Shown piece by piece: positions 1 through 9,539 of a DNA stretch of 64,000 nt. Location: the NCBI RefSeq assembly GCF_024703895.1, contig NZ_CP087968.1, positions 1,736,001-1,800,000 of the forward strand, given 5' to 3'. This DNA comes from Nocardioides sp. B-3. Lineage in GTDB: Bacteria; Actinomycetota; Actinomycetes; Propionibacteriales; Nocardioidaceae. The translations under genes and the position numbers were made by a program. The notes under the pieces were generated by a model. That model saw nothing but the letters and a program-made list of their open reading frames with translations, searched no databases and had not been told where the DNA came from. Within the stretch, counting starts at the first letter, position 1, and the number at the start of each line of letters is the position of its first letter.

Positions 1-962
1 TTCAGAACCGGTTGCGCAGTCGCTCCTCGAGCGCCTCGAGCTTCTTGGGCGCCCGGGTCTGAGGTGAGCACGATCTGCTTGTTGGCGTTGTGGAGCGTGT
101 TGAAGGTGTGGAAGAACTCCTCCTGCGTCTGGGTCTTGCCCTGCAGGAACTGGATGTCGTCGATCAGCAACACGTCGACGTCGCGGTAGCGACGCTTGAA
201 CCGGTCCTGCCGGTCGTCGCGCACCGCGTTGATGAACTCGTTGGTGAACTCTTCGCTCGAGACGTAGCGGACCTTCGCGTTGGTGTAGAGGCTGCGCACG
301 TAGTGACCGATGGCGTGCAGCAGGTGGGTCTTGCCGAGACCGGACTCTCCGTAGACGAGCAGCGGGTTGTAGGCCTTGCCCGGTGCCTCGGACACAGCGA
401 CCGCGGCCGCGTGCGGGAACCGGTTGGACGAGCCGATGACGAAGGTCTCGAACGTGTACTTGGGATTGAGCCCGGTCTCGAGCGCCGAGTGCGCACGCCG
501 ATCCGCGGACGGCTCGGGCGCGAGCGTGTCGCTTGCGGGTGGCGCGGCGGGACTGGAGGTGGCGATCAGGCCGGGCGGCGTGCCGTCGTCCATGACTCTA
601 TTTGTCGACATGTCGCTTGATGGACTTGTCTCTTCATGGATGTGTGTCTGGGGAGACCGGTCCTCGAGCGACGGGTTCACACTCACGGCCAGCCGGATCT
701 CGCGGCCGAAGGACTCGCTGAGCGCATCCTCGAGCTGGGCGCGCAGCCGGCCCTCGAGCTGACCACGAGTGAAGTCGTTGGGCACCGCGATGATCGCCGT
801 GCTCTCGTGCAGCGTCACCGGCTCGCTCGCGCGCAACCACGCCCGCTGGTTGGGCTGGAGGTCATGGACGATGGCTCGCCAGACGGTTCCGAGGTCTTGC
901 CCCCGGTCTGGGGCGTGGTCGCGTCCCCGGGTGTTGGCGTGCTCGTTGGCGTGGTCGTCCAC
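1..962 (-). CDS. dnaA: Chromosomal replication initiator protein DnaA, 3' end off the window
   Basis: Binds DnaA boxes at oriC, oligomerises with ATP, melts the origin and loads DnaB. The GTG start at 962 has an AGGAG-type ribosome site a few bases upstream and gives one uninterrupted frame to about position 60. Domain I covers roughly residues 20-100, followed by a variable linker to about 165 (NPKYTFETFVIG marks the AAA+ domain start). Walker A is GESGLGKT near residue 205 and Walker B is LLIDDIQFL. Near position 55 the frame breaks; removing one C restores the family sequence SDRAPKKLEALEERLRNRF, and another break sits at the very edge. The C-terminal AAA+ part and the DNA-binding domain IV lie outside. 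It runs divergently from rpmH, the standard actinobacterial arrangement. Confidence 0.95.
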   Translation of the reverse strand, partial: MDDHANEHANTRGRDHAPDRGQDLGTVWRAIVHDLQPNQRAWLRASEPVTLHESTAIIAVPNDFTRGQLEGRLRAQLEDALSESFGREIRLAVSVNPSLEDRSPQTHIHEETSPSSDMSTNRVMDDGTPPGLIATSSPAAPPASDTLAPEPSADRRAHSALETGLNPKYTFETFVIGSSNRFPHAAAVAVSEAPGKAYNPLLVYGESGLGKTHLLHAIGHYVRSLYTNAKVRYVSSEEFTNEFINAVRDDRQDRFKRRYRDVDVLLIDDIQFLQGKTQTQEEFFHTFNTLHNANKQIVLTSDPGAQEARGARGATAQPVL

Positions 963-1488
963 CGGCCTACCTCTCCTGCGTCTGGTTGTTCGGCCTGCCG
1001 TTGGGTGCGTCGTCGTCCACAGAGTTGTCCACAGTCTGTGAACCACTGGCACTCGGAGGTGACACGGGGTCACACCGCGCATTGCTCGCCCTGTTGAGCA
1101 CACCCTATGTGTGCAGGTCAGAGCGCAGATGGGCAGACTGGCGACCGACCCCCTGCGACCCGAGAACCACCGTCACACCAGCGGTTCCGAGAACCCCGGT
1201 GCAGCGCAACCTAACAACCAGCGAAACGCCTCGGCAAGCCGTCATCCACAGGCTGGCCCGTTGTGGCACAGTCCTGAGTTTGACCCTGATTCGCCAGCGC
1301 GTACCGTTGGCCGGTCACTCCGTGTCGACGGGTGCCGCATGTCCACGACTCCGTGCCCCAGCCGGGTGCACGCGGTGGGTGGGCGGTGCCGGCCGAAGAG
1401 CCAAGTACGGCGACCACTCTGTTCGCCGTACGCACCTTCCCGCCTGTGGAGTGGACACCCCAAGAGAAACTGCATCGGAGAGAAGCTC
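963..1488. promoter_or_regulatory. dnaA-rpmH divergent intergenic region
   Basis: 526 bp without a convincing gene. It holds a perfect actinobacterial DnaA box TTGTCCACA (1025-1033) about 65 bp upstream of the dnaA start, compatible with autoregulation, and a weaker box TCATCCACA (1242-1250). A plausible rpmH promoter is TTGACC (1280-1285), 16 bp, TACCGT (1302-1307). Box density is too low for the origin itself, which in actinobacteria lies between dnaA and dnaN. Open frames here show no family signature. Confidence 0.55.
1025..1033 (+). promoter_or_regulatory. DnaA box upstream of dnaA
   Basis: TTGTCCACA matches the high-GC Gram-positive DnaA box exactly. It sits upstream of the dnaA start and may mediate autoregulation. 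Confidence 0.6.
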
Positions 1489-1626
1489 GTGAGCAAGCGT
1501 ACGTACCAGCCGAACAACCGTCGTCGTCACAAGGTGCACGGTTTCCGCCTGCGCATGCGCACCCGCGCCGGCCGCTCGATCCTGTCGGCACGTCGCCGCA
1601 AGGGCCGCAACAGCCCGGCCGTCTGA
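1489..1626 (+). CDS. rpmH: 50S ribosomal protein bL34
   Basis: Small basic protein of the large ribosomal subunit. 45 residues from GTG 1489, preceded by a GGAGAG ribosome site. [19 protein letters not shown] and the arginine-rich C-terminus are the family signature; length is normal and the frame is intact. First gene of the conserved rpmH-rnpA-yidD-yidC-jag-rsmG run; rnpA starts 26 bp downstream. Confidence 0.97.
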   Translation: MSKRTYQPNNRRRHKVHGFRLRMRTRAGRSILSARRRKGRNSPAV

Positions 1627-1652
1627 CGGCTGCGCCTGCGGCGACCACGCTC

Positions 1653-1998
1653 GTGCTGCCGGCGGCGCACCGACTCAGCGACAGTGACGCCTTTCGGCGG
1701 ACTGTCCGCTCGGGTCGTCGCTGCGGGTCCAGCACCCTCGTGGTCCACCTCGACCTCCACGCGTCCGGCCAGCCGACGCTCGTGGGTTTCGTGGTCAGCA
1801 AGGCCGTGGGCAACGCCGTGGTCCGCAACCGCGTGAAGCGCCGACTACGACACCTGACCCGGGAGCACCTGCCTGCACTGGCGGGGCTTCCGGGTTCTGC
1901 TGTGCTCGTGGTGCGGGCGTTGCCGGCCTCCTCGATCGCGTCCTACGCGGAACTCGACGCCGACCTGCGCCGTTGTCTGACCAGGGGTGACGAAGTGA
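1653..1998 (+). CDS. rnpA: Ribonuclease P protein component (one indel)
   Basis: Protein cofactor of RNase P, which matures tRNA 5' ends. GTG at 1653 begins [20 protein letters not shown]; the RNA-binding RNR motif is in [16 protein letters not shown] (about residues 50-66). As read, the frame runs into yidD without a stop. One extra G in the run near 1984 explains this: without it the protein ends ...LTRVTK with a TGA at 1996-1998 overlapping the yidD GTG, giving the usual size of about 115 residues. Confidence 0.93.
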
Positions 1999-2262
1999 AA
2001 TACCCGCTGATCTGGTTCCTGCGCGCCTACCGCGCTGATCAGCCCGCTCTACGGCCGTGTGTGTCGCTATCACCCATCATGCTCGGCCTACGCCCTCGAA
2101 GCGGTCACCGAGCACGGTGCCCTTCGCGGTGTGTGGCTTGCTGTACGCCGATTGTCCCGCTGCCACCCGTGGGCGGCCGGCGGGTATGACCCGGTTCCAC
2201 CCCATCGACACAGTCCCCCTCGCACCGTGAGTGCGAGTGCGACCCCGACCCGGGGAGCTTGA
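1995..2262 (+). CDS. yidD: Membrane protein insertion efficiency factor YidD (one indel)
   Basis: Small protein assisting YidC-dependent membrane insertion. GTG at 1995 gives [13 protein letters not shown]; one missing base near 2033 then restores [24 protein letters not shown], which carries the conserved Cys residues (CRYHPSCS). The C-terminus has the usual [13 protein letters not shown]. The stop at 2260-2262 abuts the yidC start, so the genes are probably translationally coupled. Confidence 0.92.
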
Positions 2263-3239
2263 GTGCTCGACTTCTTCGGTGCCATCGGCAGCTACATCAT
2301 GACGCCGCTGTACTACGTGATCTCCGCTGTGCTGGTGGGGTTCCACAAACTCTTCGGTGGGCTGTTCGGCGAGGCGTCCGGCGTTGCTCGGGTGCTGTCG
2401 ATCATCGGCCTGACCCCGGTGATCCGGATGGCGCTGATCCCGCTGTTCGTGAAGCAGATCAAGTCGAGTCGGAACATGCAGCTGATCCAGCCCAAGGTCA
2501 AGGAGCTGCAGAAGAAGTACGGCCATGACCGTGAGCGTCTCGCGCAGGAGACGATGAAGCTCTACAAGGACTCGGGCACCAACCCGTTCGCCTCGTGCCT
2601 GCCGATCCTGCTCCAGATGCCGATCTTCCCGGCGCTCTTCCGACTGATCGACCGGGCGGCGAAGGACCCCGGGCACGAGCGTGGCCTGATGACGGAGACG
2701 CTGAATAGGCAGTTCGGCGACGCTGTCTTCCTCGGAGCCAAGATCTCGGACACGTTCCTGCAGACGGACGACTGGGGTGTCCGGTTGCTGGCCGCGGTGC
2801 TCGTGATCGCGATGACGATCACGACCTTCCTCACGCAGCGTCAGCTGATGAGCAAGAACATGCCGGCCGATGCGCTTACCGGTCCCTACGCGCAGCAGCA
2901 GAAGATGCTGCTCTACGTGCTCCCCGTGGTGTTCGCCGTCGGTGGTATCGCCTTCCCGGTGGGTGTCCTCTTCTACTGGACGACTTCCAACCTGTGGACG
3001 ATGGGCCAGCAGTTCTACGTGATCCGCAACAACCCGGCTCCCGGCACGCCGGCCGAGAAGGCCAAGGAAGAGCGTGCCGGGGGCCAAGGCCGCCCGCAAG
3101 GGCCTGACGATCGAGGCTCAGTCGAGCGCGGAGTCGTCCGCTACGGAGGCCGCCGTGGAAGAGCGGCCCGCCCCGCGTACAGCCGAAGCGCCAGACCAAG
3201 GCGCAGCGCCGGGCGAAGAAGAAGCAACAGGGCAACTAG
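2263..3239 (+). CDS. yidC: Membrane protein insertase YidC (two indels)
   Basis: Oxa1-family insertase that folds and inserts inner-membrane proteins with or without SecYEG. GTG 2263 starts LDFFGAIGSYIMTPLYYVIS, a first membrane segment; the core with IGLTPVIRMALIPLFVKQ, SCLPILLQMPIFPALF and the later helices follows. The functional core (to about residue 265) is intact. Two indels near 3077 and 3170 disrupt the basic tail; corrected, it ends QTKAQRRAKKKQQGN then TAG at 3237-3239, typical of actinobacterial YidC. Uncorrected, the frame runs into jag and gives a spurious 538-residue fusion. Confidence 0.95.
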
Positions 3240-3300
3240 CCCCCACGATTCCCCGCGGCTCGGCCGCGATTCCACAACGCAGACGGCAGGAGATTTGCAC

Positions 3301-3879
3301 GTGACCGATTCACAGGCAACACAGGCGCAAGCAGCAGAGCCCCGGGCAGCAGAGCAGGACGTGACCACCGAGGCGAACATCGAGGAGCCGGTGGATTCCT
3401 CCGAGTCGAACCGCCCGTCCAAGGTCGAGCGCCCGGAGCAGGAGGGCGACATTGCGGCCGACTACCTCGAGGAGCTCCTCGACATCGCCGATCTCGACGG
3501 TGACCCGGACATGGACGTCGAGGGTGACCGGGCGGCCGTGTCCATCGTCGGCGCCGACCTGTCGCAGCTCGTGGGTGCGAAGGGCGAGGTGTTGGATGCG
3601 CTGCAGGAGCTGACTCGTCTGGCCGTCTACCGCGAGACCGGTGAGCGGTCGCGCCTCATGCTCGACGTCTCGGGCTACCGGGCCGAGCAGCGCGAACGGC
3701 TGGTGAGCCCGGCCACCGAGAAGATCGCGGAGGTCCAGAAGACCGGCGACTCGGTGTCACTGGAGCCGATGACCTCGTTCGAGCGCAAGGTCGTGCACGA
3801 CGCCGTCTCGGCGGCCGGCCTGACCTCGGAGTCCGAGGGTGCCGAGCCGCGCCGGTTCGTCGTCATCCTCCCGGCCTGA
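3301..3879 (+). CDS. jag: Jag/KhpB family RNA-binding protein
   Basis: RNA-binding protein with a KH domain followed by R3H. GTG 3301 is preceded by AGGAG. The N-terminal 50 residues are acidic and low in complexity; the KH-like core (about residues 75-115) includes VSIVGADLSQLVGAKGEVLDAL, and the R3H helix region has MTSFERKVVHDAVSAAGL. 192 residues, frame intact. Its place between yidC and rsmG is the standard context. Confidence 0.93.
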   Translation: MTDSQATQAQAAEPRAAEQDVTTEANIEEPVDSSESNRPSKVERPEQEGDIAADYLEELLDIADLDGDPDMDVEGDRAAVSIVGADLSQLVGAKGEVLDALQELTRLAVYRETGERSRLMLDVSGYRAEQRERLVSPATEKIAEVQKTGDSVSLEPMTSFERKVVHDAVSAAGLTSESEGAEPRRFVVILPA

Positions 3880-3885
3880 CGACCA

Positions 3886-3901
3886 TGTTTCACGTGAAAC
3901 A
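3886..3901. promoter_or_regulatory. parS site 1
   Basis: TGTTTCACGTGAAACA is a perfect 16-bp palindrome matching the bacterial parS consensus bound by ParB. It lies between jag and rsmG, just before the rsmG start. Confidence 0.92.
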
Positions 3902-3907
3902 GCGCCC

Positions 3908-4625
3908 GTGACGTCAACGAGCGACCTGCCACCCCCCGTGCCCCCGGCGACCCCCGAGGTGGCCCGGGGGTGTTTGGTTCCGACCGACTGCCGCTGGCGG
4001 AGGCGTACGCCGCCATGTTGGCCACGGATGGCGTCGTGCGTGGACTGATCGGTCCGCGGGAGGCACCTCGCCTGTGGGACCGGCACCTGCTGAATTGCGC
4101 GGTCCTCGGGGAAGCGATCCCCCGGGACGTCTCGGTGTGCGACATCGGCTCCGGGGCGGGCCTGCCGGGCCCGGTGCTGGCGATCGCGCGACCTGATCTC
4201 CGGATCACGCTCGTGGAGCCGTTGCTGCGGCGAACGACCTTCCTCGAGGAGGTCGTCGACCGGCTGGGACTGGACCGGGTGACGGTGCTGCGTGGCCGGG
4301 CCGAGCAAGTGAGGGAGCGGCACAGCTTCGACGTCGTCACGTCGCGGGCGGTGGCACCCCTCGAACGGCTCCTCCAGTGGTCGATGCCACTCGTTGCTCC
4401 TCAGGGCGCGCTCGTGGCGATGAAGGGGTCCTCGGTTGAGGCCGAGATCGAGGTCGCGCGCCCCACCCTTCGCAAGCTCCCGCTGCGCCGAGCCAGAGAT
4501 CTTGACCCCGGGCAGCGCACTTGTCCACAGCACCCACGCGCTACAGGTGGCTCCGGGCGGACCCGTCGCGGGTAGGTTTGCCCGCCAACCGCTCGCCACA
4601 GGCAGCACGTCGTCGTCGACGTTGA
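3908..4625 (+). CDS. rsmG: 16S rRNA (guanine527-N7)-methyltransferase RsmG (three indels)
   Basis: Makes m7G527 in 16S rRNA using S-adenosylmethionine. GTG 3908 opens a proline-rich leader; a missing G near 3970 then gives [18 protein letters not shown]. The SAM-binding motif is [11 protein letters not shown] (about residue 80), followed by [17 protein letters not shown] and [11 protein letters not shown], all typical of the family. Extra C residues near 4473 and 4553 break the end; corrected, it continues [34 protein letters not shown] and stops at 4623-4625. A perfect DnaA box lies inside the 3' coding part. Confidence 0.92.
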
Positions 4626-4802
4626 CTTCATCGCCGACACCGTAGGCAGCATCACTCTTGCAGCACCGATTTTGAGAGGTCCCGGTTGTGACCGAGGGCT
4701 CGAACCGTCCTGAGCAGTCTTCTCCCCCGGGTGGGGGTTTTCCACCGAACCATCCACGCCCGGTGAGCGTGCCTATCCACAGGAACCCAAGGTTCATCCA
4801 CA
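4521..4802 (+). promoter_or_regulatory. DnaA-box cluster between rsmG and parA
   Basis: TTGTCCACA (4521-4529, exact) within the end of rsmG, CTATCCACA (4773-4781) and TCATCCACA (4794-4802) within the start of parA. Three boxes in 280 bp, next to two parS sites; I infer DnaA binding between rsmG and parA, untested. Confidence 0.45.
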
Positions 4803-5821
4803 GGTCGAGGGTGCGGGTGTTTCACGTGAAACAGCCGCCTCGGGCCCGGTTTCACGTGAAACCACACCCGCTTGGCAGGTGCGTACGGCGGGCCAGCTCG
4901 CCGAGGCCGCCAGTGCGTACGACGACGAGACCACGCCCCCGGCGCGTGCCGCTGAGCAATCAGTGCTGGCGCGGAGTGGGCACCTGCACCGGGACCGCCC
5001 GGCCGTACGGCCCGATGCCACCCGCGTGTTCGTCGTAGCGAACCAGAAGGGTGGCGTCGGCAAGACGACCACCACGGTGAACGTCGCCGCGGCGCTGGCG
5101 CAGCTGGGGCAGCGGGTGCTCGTGATCGACCCGGACCCGCAGGGCAACGCGTCCACGGCCCTTGGAGTGGCGCATCATCGGGGAGTCCCCTCGACGTACG
5201 ACATGCTGGTCGACGGGGAACCACTCGCCGACGTGATGACGGAGAGCGACGAGATCGCCGGACTGTGGGTCGTGCCGGCCACCATCGACCCGGCGGGCGC
5301 TGAGATCGAGCTGGTGAGCGTGGTCGCACGTGAATCCCGGCTCCAGAAGGCGCTGGCAGCAAATGCGTGGATCGGATCGCGGGCCGAAGCAGGCGAGGAC
5401 CGATTCGACTACGTCCTCATCGACTGCCCGCCGTCGCTGGGGCTGCTGACACTGAACGCCCCGGTGGCCGGACGGGAGATGTTCATCCCGATCCGGGCGG
5501 AGTACTACGCGTTGGAGGGCCCGGGGGCAGCTGCTGGAGACGGTCGAGATGGTGCGCAAGCACCTGAACCAGAACCTCGTCGTCAGCACCATCCTGTTGA
5601 CCATGTATGACGCTCGCACCCGCCTTGCGTCGGGTGTTGCCTCCGAGGTCCGCGAGCACTTCGGGCCCGAGGTGCTCAAGACGGCGATCCCGCGTTCGGT
5701 GCGCGTCTCCGAGGCCCCTTCCTACGGGCAGACGGTCATGACCTACGATCCTGCGTCGGCCGGTGCACTCAGCTATCTCGAGGCAGCCCGGGAGATCGCA
5801 ACCATGGGAGCACCGAAATGA
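4688..5821 (+). CDS. parA: Chromosome-partitioning ATPase ParA (two indels)
   Basis: Deviant Walker-type ATPase that moves ParB-parS complexes and segregates origins. GTG 4688 with a GAGAGG ribosome site is the likely start; an indel in the G run near 4730 connects it to the main frame, which runs through [15 protein letters not shown] because two parS sites are translated. Walker A is [12 protein letters not shown], with [10 protein letters not shown] and [14 protein letters not shown] following. An extra base near 5522 separates the C-terminal part [20 protein letters not shown] to [16 protein letters not shown]. The stop overlaps the parB ATG. The roughly 115-residue N-terminal extension is common in actinobacteria. 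Confidence 0.94.
4818..4833. promoter_or_regulatory. parS site 2 (inside parA)
   Basis: TGTTTCACGTGAAACA, identical to site 1; read in the parA frame it encodes VSRET. Confidence 0.92.
4848..4863. promoter_or_regulatory. parS site 3 (inside parA)
   Basis: GGTTTCACGTGAAACC, a perfect palindrome differing only in the outermost pair; 14 bp beyond site 2, also encoding VSRET. Confidence 0.9.
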
Positions 5822-6828
5822 GGCGCCACACCCAAGCCGCCTCGCCGGGGACTCGGCCGTGGTCTCGGGTCGCTCATCCCGACCGCACCCCCGAGACCGA
5901 GGAGGGCGTCGACGGCGTCGAGGCCACCGGCTCGGCTCCGACTTGGAGCGCGTCGGCCAACGGCTCGCTCGCCGAGCCATCAGCGCCCACTGACGGTGTT
6001 CCCTACGCGGGGACCGTCGCCGGCGCCTACTTCGCCGACCTCCCGATCGCCCGGGTGCGCCCGAACCACCGCCAGCCGCGGCAGGTGTTCGACGAGGAGG
6101 CGCTCGCGGAGCTGGTGCACTCCATCACCGAGGTCGGGCTGCTCCAGCCCGTGGTCGTGCGCAAGACCGGGGTCGACGAGTACGAGCTGATCATGGGTGA
6201 GCGCCGCTGGCGCCTCCCGTGTCGCGGGCCGAGGAGACCATCCCCGCGATCGTGCGTCAGACCGACGACAACGACATGCTCCGCGATGCGCTGCTGGAGA
6301 ACCTGCACCGCTCCCAGCTGAATCCGCTCGAGGAGGCCAACGCCTACGGGCAGCTGCTCGAGGACTTCGGCTGCACCCACGACGAGCTTGCCCAGCGCAT
6401 CGGTCGCTCGCGTCCCCAGATCAGCAACACCCTCCGGCTGCTCAAGCTGTCGCCTGCGGTCCAGCGACGGGTCGCCGCCGGGGTGCTGTCCGCGGGTCAC
6501 GCCCGGGCGTTGCTCACGATCGAGGACGCCGACCTGCAGGACCGGCTCGCCGCCCGCGTCACTGCCGAGGGCATCAGCGTGCGTGGCCTCGAGGAGATCG
6601 TCTCCCCGGGCCCGGGTCAGACCTCATCCACGCGCGCAACGTAGCAAGCCCAAGGCCCCCGGGCTCGCCGATCTCGCTGAACGACTCTCCGACCGGTTCG
6701 AGACCCGGGTCAAGGTCGACCTCGGCAAGTCCAAGGGCAAGATCACGGTCGAGTTCGCCTCGCTCGACGACCTGCGTCGGATCGTCGAGGTCATGGACCC
6801 ACGCAACCGGACCGACCGCCCGATCTGA
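5818..6828 (+). CDS. parB: Chromosome-partitioning CTPase ParB (several indels)
   Basis: parS-binding clamp that nucleates the partition complex. The ATG overlaps the parA stop. Indels near 5833 and 5895 hide the usual N-terminal [19 protein letters not shown]. The ParB/Srx domain follows: [29 protein letters not shown] (indel near 6222), [20 protein letters not shown] and [16 protein letters not shown]. The helix-turn-helix is [22 protein letters not shown] further indel near 6635 precedes the C-terminal dimerisation part [18 protein letters not shown] to the stop at 6828. Restored length about 337 residues. An IS element lies 29 bp after the stop. Confidence 0.94.
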
Positions 6829-6862
6829 GCAACTGGTGGGGCAAGTCTTGCACTTCCGGGGT

Positions 6863-6880
6863 GTTGCAGAGGCTGTTGCT
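6863..6880 (+). repeat. Left terminal inverted repeat of the IS
   Basis: GTTGCAGAGGCTGTTGCT, 18 of 18 complementary to 8591-8608. Confidence 0.9.
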
Positions 6881-6934
6881 AAATCGCCGGTCCGGGTACG
6901 TGACCTCTGAGCGCTGTGCCGAAATACTGGGGCC

Positions 6935-8504
6935 ATGGCTCGTTCGTATCGTCCGGTTGATCGTGATCAGCAGTTTCTGATGCCTCCCTCGTTGCGTGAG
7001 TGGTTGCCGGAGGATCACCCGGTGTGGTTCGTGTTGGGGGTCGTGGAGGAGCTCGACACAAGCGGTTTCCATGCCCGGCACCCGAAGGTCGGTCCGGGGC
7101 GCCGCGCGTTCGATCCGGACCTGCTGCTGGGAGTGCTGGTCTATGCCTACGCGGTCGGGGAACGTTCCTCGCGACGGATCGAGACGCTGTGCGGTGAGCA
7201 CGTGGCGTTCCGGGTGTTGTGCGGGCGCGATGTGCCCGACCATACGGTGATCTCCCGGTTCCGCGCGACCCATGAGGACCGGTTCGCTGAGGTGTTCGCG
7301 CAGGTGCTGGTGCTGTGCGGGCAGGCCGGGATGGGCAGACTCGGCACGGTCGCGATCGATGGCACCAAGATCGCCGCGAACGCCTCGATCTTCGCCAACC
7401 GGGCCGAGGACTCACTGCGCGCTCAGGCCGACCGGATCGCCCGCCAGATCGCCGCCGAGGCTGCCGCGGCCGACGCGGCCGAGGACGAGCTGTACGGCGA
7501 CAAGCACGGTGATGAGCTGGCCCCCGAGTTCGCCAACCCGGCCACCCGCGCGGCCGCGATCAAGGCCGCGCTGGCCGAGATCGAGAAGGAGAAGACCAAG
7601 CAGGCCGAGGAAGCCGCCGATGAGGCCGAGCGACGCGCACAAACCCGGCAGGTCCGGGCCGCGGCCCTGCGTGAGGAACTTGCCGCGGCCGAGCGGGAGG
7701 CCGCGGCACGGGTCGCGGCCCGGGAGGGCGTCCGGGAAGCGGCTCGCACCCACGGCACGCGCCGCCCCAGCGGGCAACGGCCACAGTTGGTGTCATGGAA
7801 GGTCCGCCGGCTGCGCGAGCGGCTGGCAGCCCTTGAGCGTCGCGCGGCCACCGCGGCTCCCCACCCCCGCAAGAGCATGGGCCGTGCGAGCACCCGGAAG
7901 GCGAACTTGACCGACCCGCAGAGCCGGGTCATGAACACGCGTACGGGCTGGGTGCAGGGCTACAACGCCCAGCTCGCGGTCACCGCCGACCACCTGATCC
8001 CCGGCGCTGATGCTGTCCCGGGCGCCCACCGACATGGACTGCCTGCAACCGATGATGAACGCAGCCCAGAGCGCCGCGAGGACCATCGCCCACACACGAG
8101 CCGACGACGGCGGTGACGATGAGATCGGGCTGGTCCCGGCCGATGCCGGCTACTGCTCGATGGACAACCTCACCGCCCCCGGACCCAACCGGCTCATCGC
8201 CACCGGCAAGGACCGACGACTCGCCGACGAGGCCGCCGACGACCCGCGGACCGGCCCACCACCGCCCGACGCGAGCCCGCTCGAACGCATGCGGCACCAG
8301 ATGAAGACACCCGAAGGACTCGCCGCCTACGCCCACCGCGGCGCAACCGTGGAACCAGTCAACGCACACCTCAAAGACCAGACCGGACTACGCCGCTTCA
8401 GCCGCCGAGGACTCGCCGCGGCCACCAGCGAACTCAACCTCGCCGCCGCAGTCGTGAACCTGCTCAAGCTCCACCGCCACACCACCGCAGCACTGGCCAC
8501 CTGA
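6935..8504 (+). CDS. IS1182-family transposase (one indel)
   Basis: DDE transposase expected to cut and rejoin the element at its inverted repeats. ATG 6935 starts ARSYRPVDRDQQFLMPPSLREWLPEDHPVWF, the family N-terminus, followed by the DUF772-type region (GRRAFDPDLLLGVLVYAYAVG, DHTVISRFRATHE). The first catalytic Asp is in VAIDGTKIAANAS; a long charged coiled-coil-like insert spans about residues 165-310. An indel near 8012 separates LAVTADHLIPGADAV from the last third, which has LVPADAGYCS (second Asp) and GATVEPVNAHLKD (Glu) and ends at 8504. With that base corrected it would be full length, about 520 residues, so probably functional. Confidence 0.9.
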
Positions 8505-8590
8505 CGAGATCGGCCGGGCGCGCGCCCGGCCGACGACCCTCAACACCGCCATCGCCGCCATCCCCACGCGCCGACGTACCGAAATCAAAC

Positions 8591-8608
8591 AGCAACAGCC
8601 TCTGCAAC
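8591..8608 (-). repeat. Right terminal inverted repeat of the IS
   Basis: AGCAACAGCCTCTGCAAC, exact reverse complement of the left repeat. Confidence 0.9.
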
Positions 8609-8622
8609 GCCCCATATGTGCA

Positions 8623-8648
8623 GGAGTCCCCGCTTGGGCGGGGACTCC
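8623..8648. terminator. Strong hairpin after the IS / plsC
   Basis: GGAGTCCCCGC, loop TTGG, GCGGGGACTCC: an 11-bp perfect stem. It lies between the ends of the convergent IS/parB side and plsC and could serve both. Confidence 0.7.
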
Positions 8649-8738
8649 GACAGGGGCCAAACGGCTCTGACCTGCACAAACACTGATTGTCGACAAAGCG
8701 ATTCAGCAATAAAGCGATCTAGCAATAGAACAACTTGA

Positions 8739-9513
8739 CTACTTCTGGGCGGCACGCTTCTCAGCGCGCTTCCGGGCCCGCTCTCGCTTCTCCGCGACGT
8801 CCATCTCGGCGGCCTCGTCGAGCGTCGGCGCCGTACCTCCCAGACGCTGGGGCACCCACCGGGAGCCGGGCGGCTGTTCCTTGGTCGGGTAGGCCGCAAT
8901 GGTCTTCTCCAGCATCTCGTTCATGCGCGCGTGCAGGACTGCAGGTCTGGGCGACGGCGTTGTCGGACGTCGTCGGGTGCATCGGCTCCCCGACGGTGAT
9001 CGCGATCGTGGTGCCGCGGGAGAAGTCGCGCGGGTGGTCCTTGGTCATCATCCGCTGTGTGCCCCACAGGATCACCGGCACCAGCGGCACGCCGGCCGCG
9101 GCCGCGATCCGAACGGCACCGGACTTGAACTCCTTGAGCTCCATCGCCCGCGAGATGGTGGCCTCGGGGAAGATGCCGACCGCTTCACCGGCCTTGAGGT
9201 AGTCCAGCGCGGTCGCCGGGGACCCCTCGCCCGCACCACGGTCGACCTCGATGTGGTGCAGCGAGCGCATGAAGGGCCCGACCGCTGCGTGGTCGAAGAG
9301 CTCCTTCTTCGCCATGAAGCGCACCTTGCGCCCGGAGGGGTTGGCGGCGAGGCCGCCGTAGACGAAGTCGACGTAGCTGATGTGGTTGTAGGCCAGCAGG
9401 ACGCCGCCGGTGCGGGGCACGTGCTCGGTGCCCGTCATCTGGAACCGCTGGCCGAGCAGACGGAACCCTGCCTTGGCGGTGACGATGACCGGGGGATAGG
9501 TGAGATCGCGCAT
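8739..9513 (-). CDS. 1-acyl-sn-glycerol-3-phosphate acyltransferase, PlsC family (one indel)
   Basis: Predicted to acylate lysophosphatidic acid to phosphatidic acid at the membrane. ATG 9513 starts RDLTYPPVIVTAKAGFRLLG. The catalytic HX4D box is NHISYVD (about residue 45), the RFMAKKELF block follows, and FPEATIS replaces the usual FPEGTRS. A frame break near 8935 separates this from the basic tail ending RERARKRAEKRAAQK. Restored length about 258 residues. It is convergent with parB and the IS. The substrate is inferred from family only. Confidence 0.85.
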
Positions 9514-9539
9514 GAGCGGGAGCCTACGGGCGTGCGCAA

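Larger units (their letters stand above)
6858..8613 (+). mobile_element. IS1182-family insertion sequence
   Basis: About 1.76 kb bounded by inverted repeats: GTTGCAGAGGCTGTTGCT at 6863-6880 and its exact complement at 8591-8608, extending outward with one mismatch to 6858 and 8613. It carries one transposase gene. It sits 29 bp after parB and ahead of a strong hairpin (8623-8648) that probably terminated parB transcription before insertion. I see no convincing target duplication in the flanks. Confidence 0.9.

Noticed and set aside
963..1488. Origin of replication in the dnaA-rpmH gap
   Set aside because: Only one exact and one weak DnaA box; actinobacterial oriC lies between dnaA and dnaN, which is off the left edge.
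2077..3099. Long open frames antisense to yidC and many other genes
   Set aside because: They are shadows caused by high GC; they show no family motifs and oppose clearly identified genes.
2263..3879. Apparent 538-residue YidC-Jag fusion protein
   Set aside because: Two indels in the YidC tail remove its stop; correcting them gives a normal YidC end at 3239 and a separate jag start with its own ribosome site at 3301.
6841..6857. Target-site duplication flanking the IS
   Set aside because: The bases before 6858 and after 8613 do not match over a useful length.
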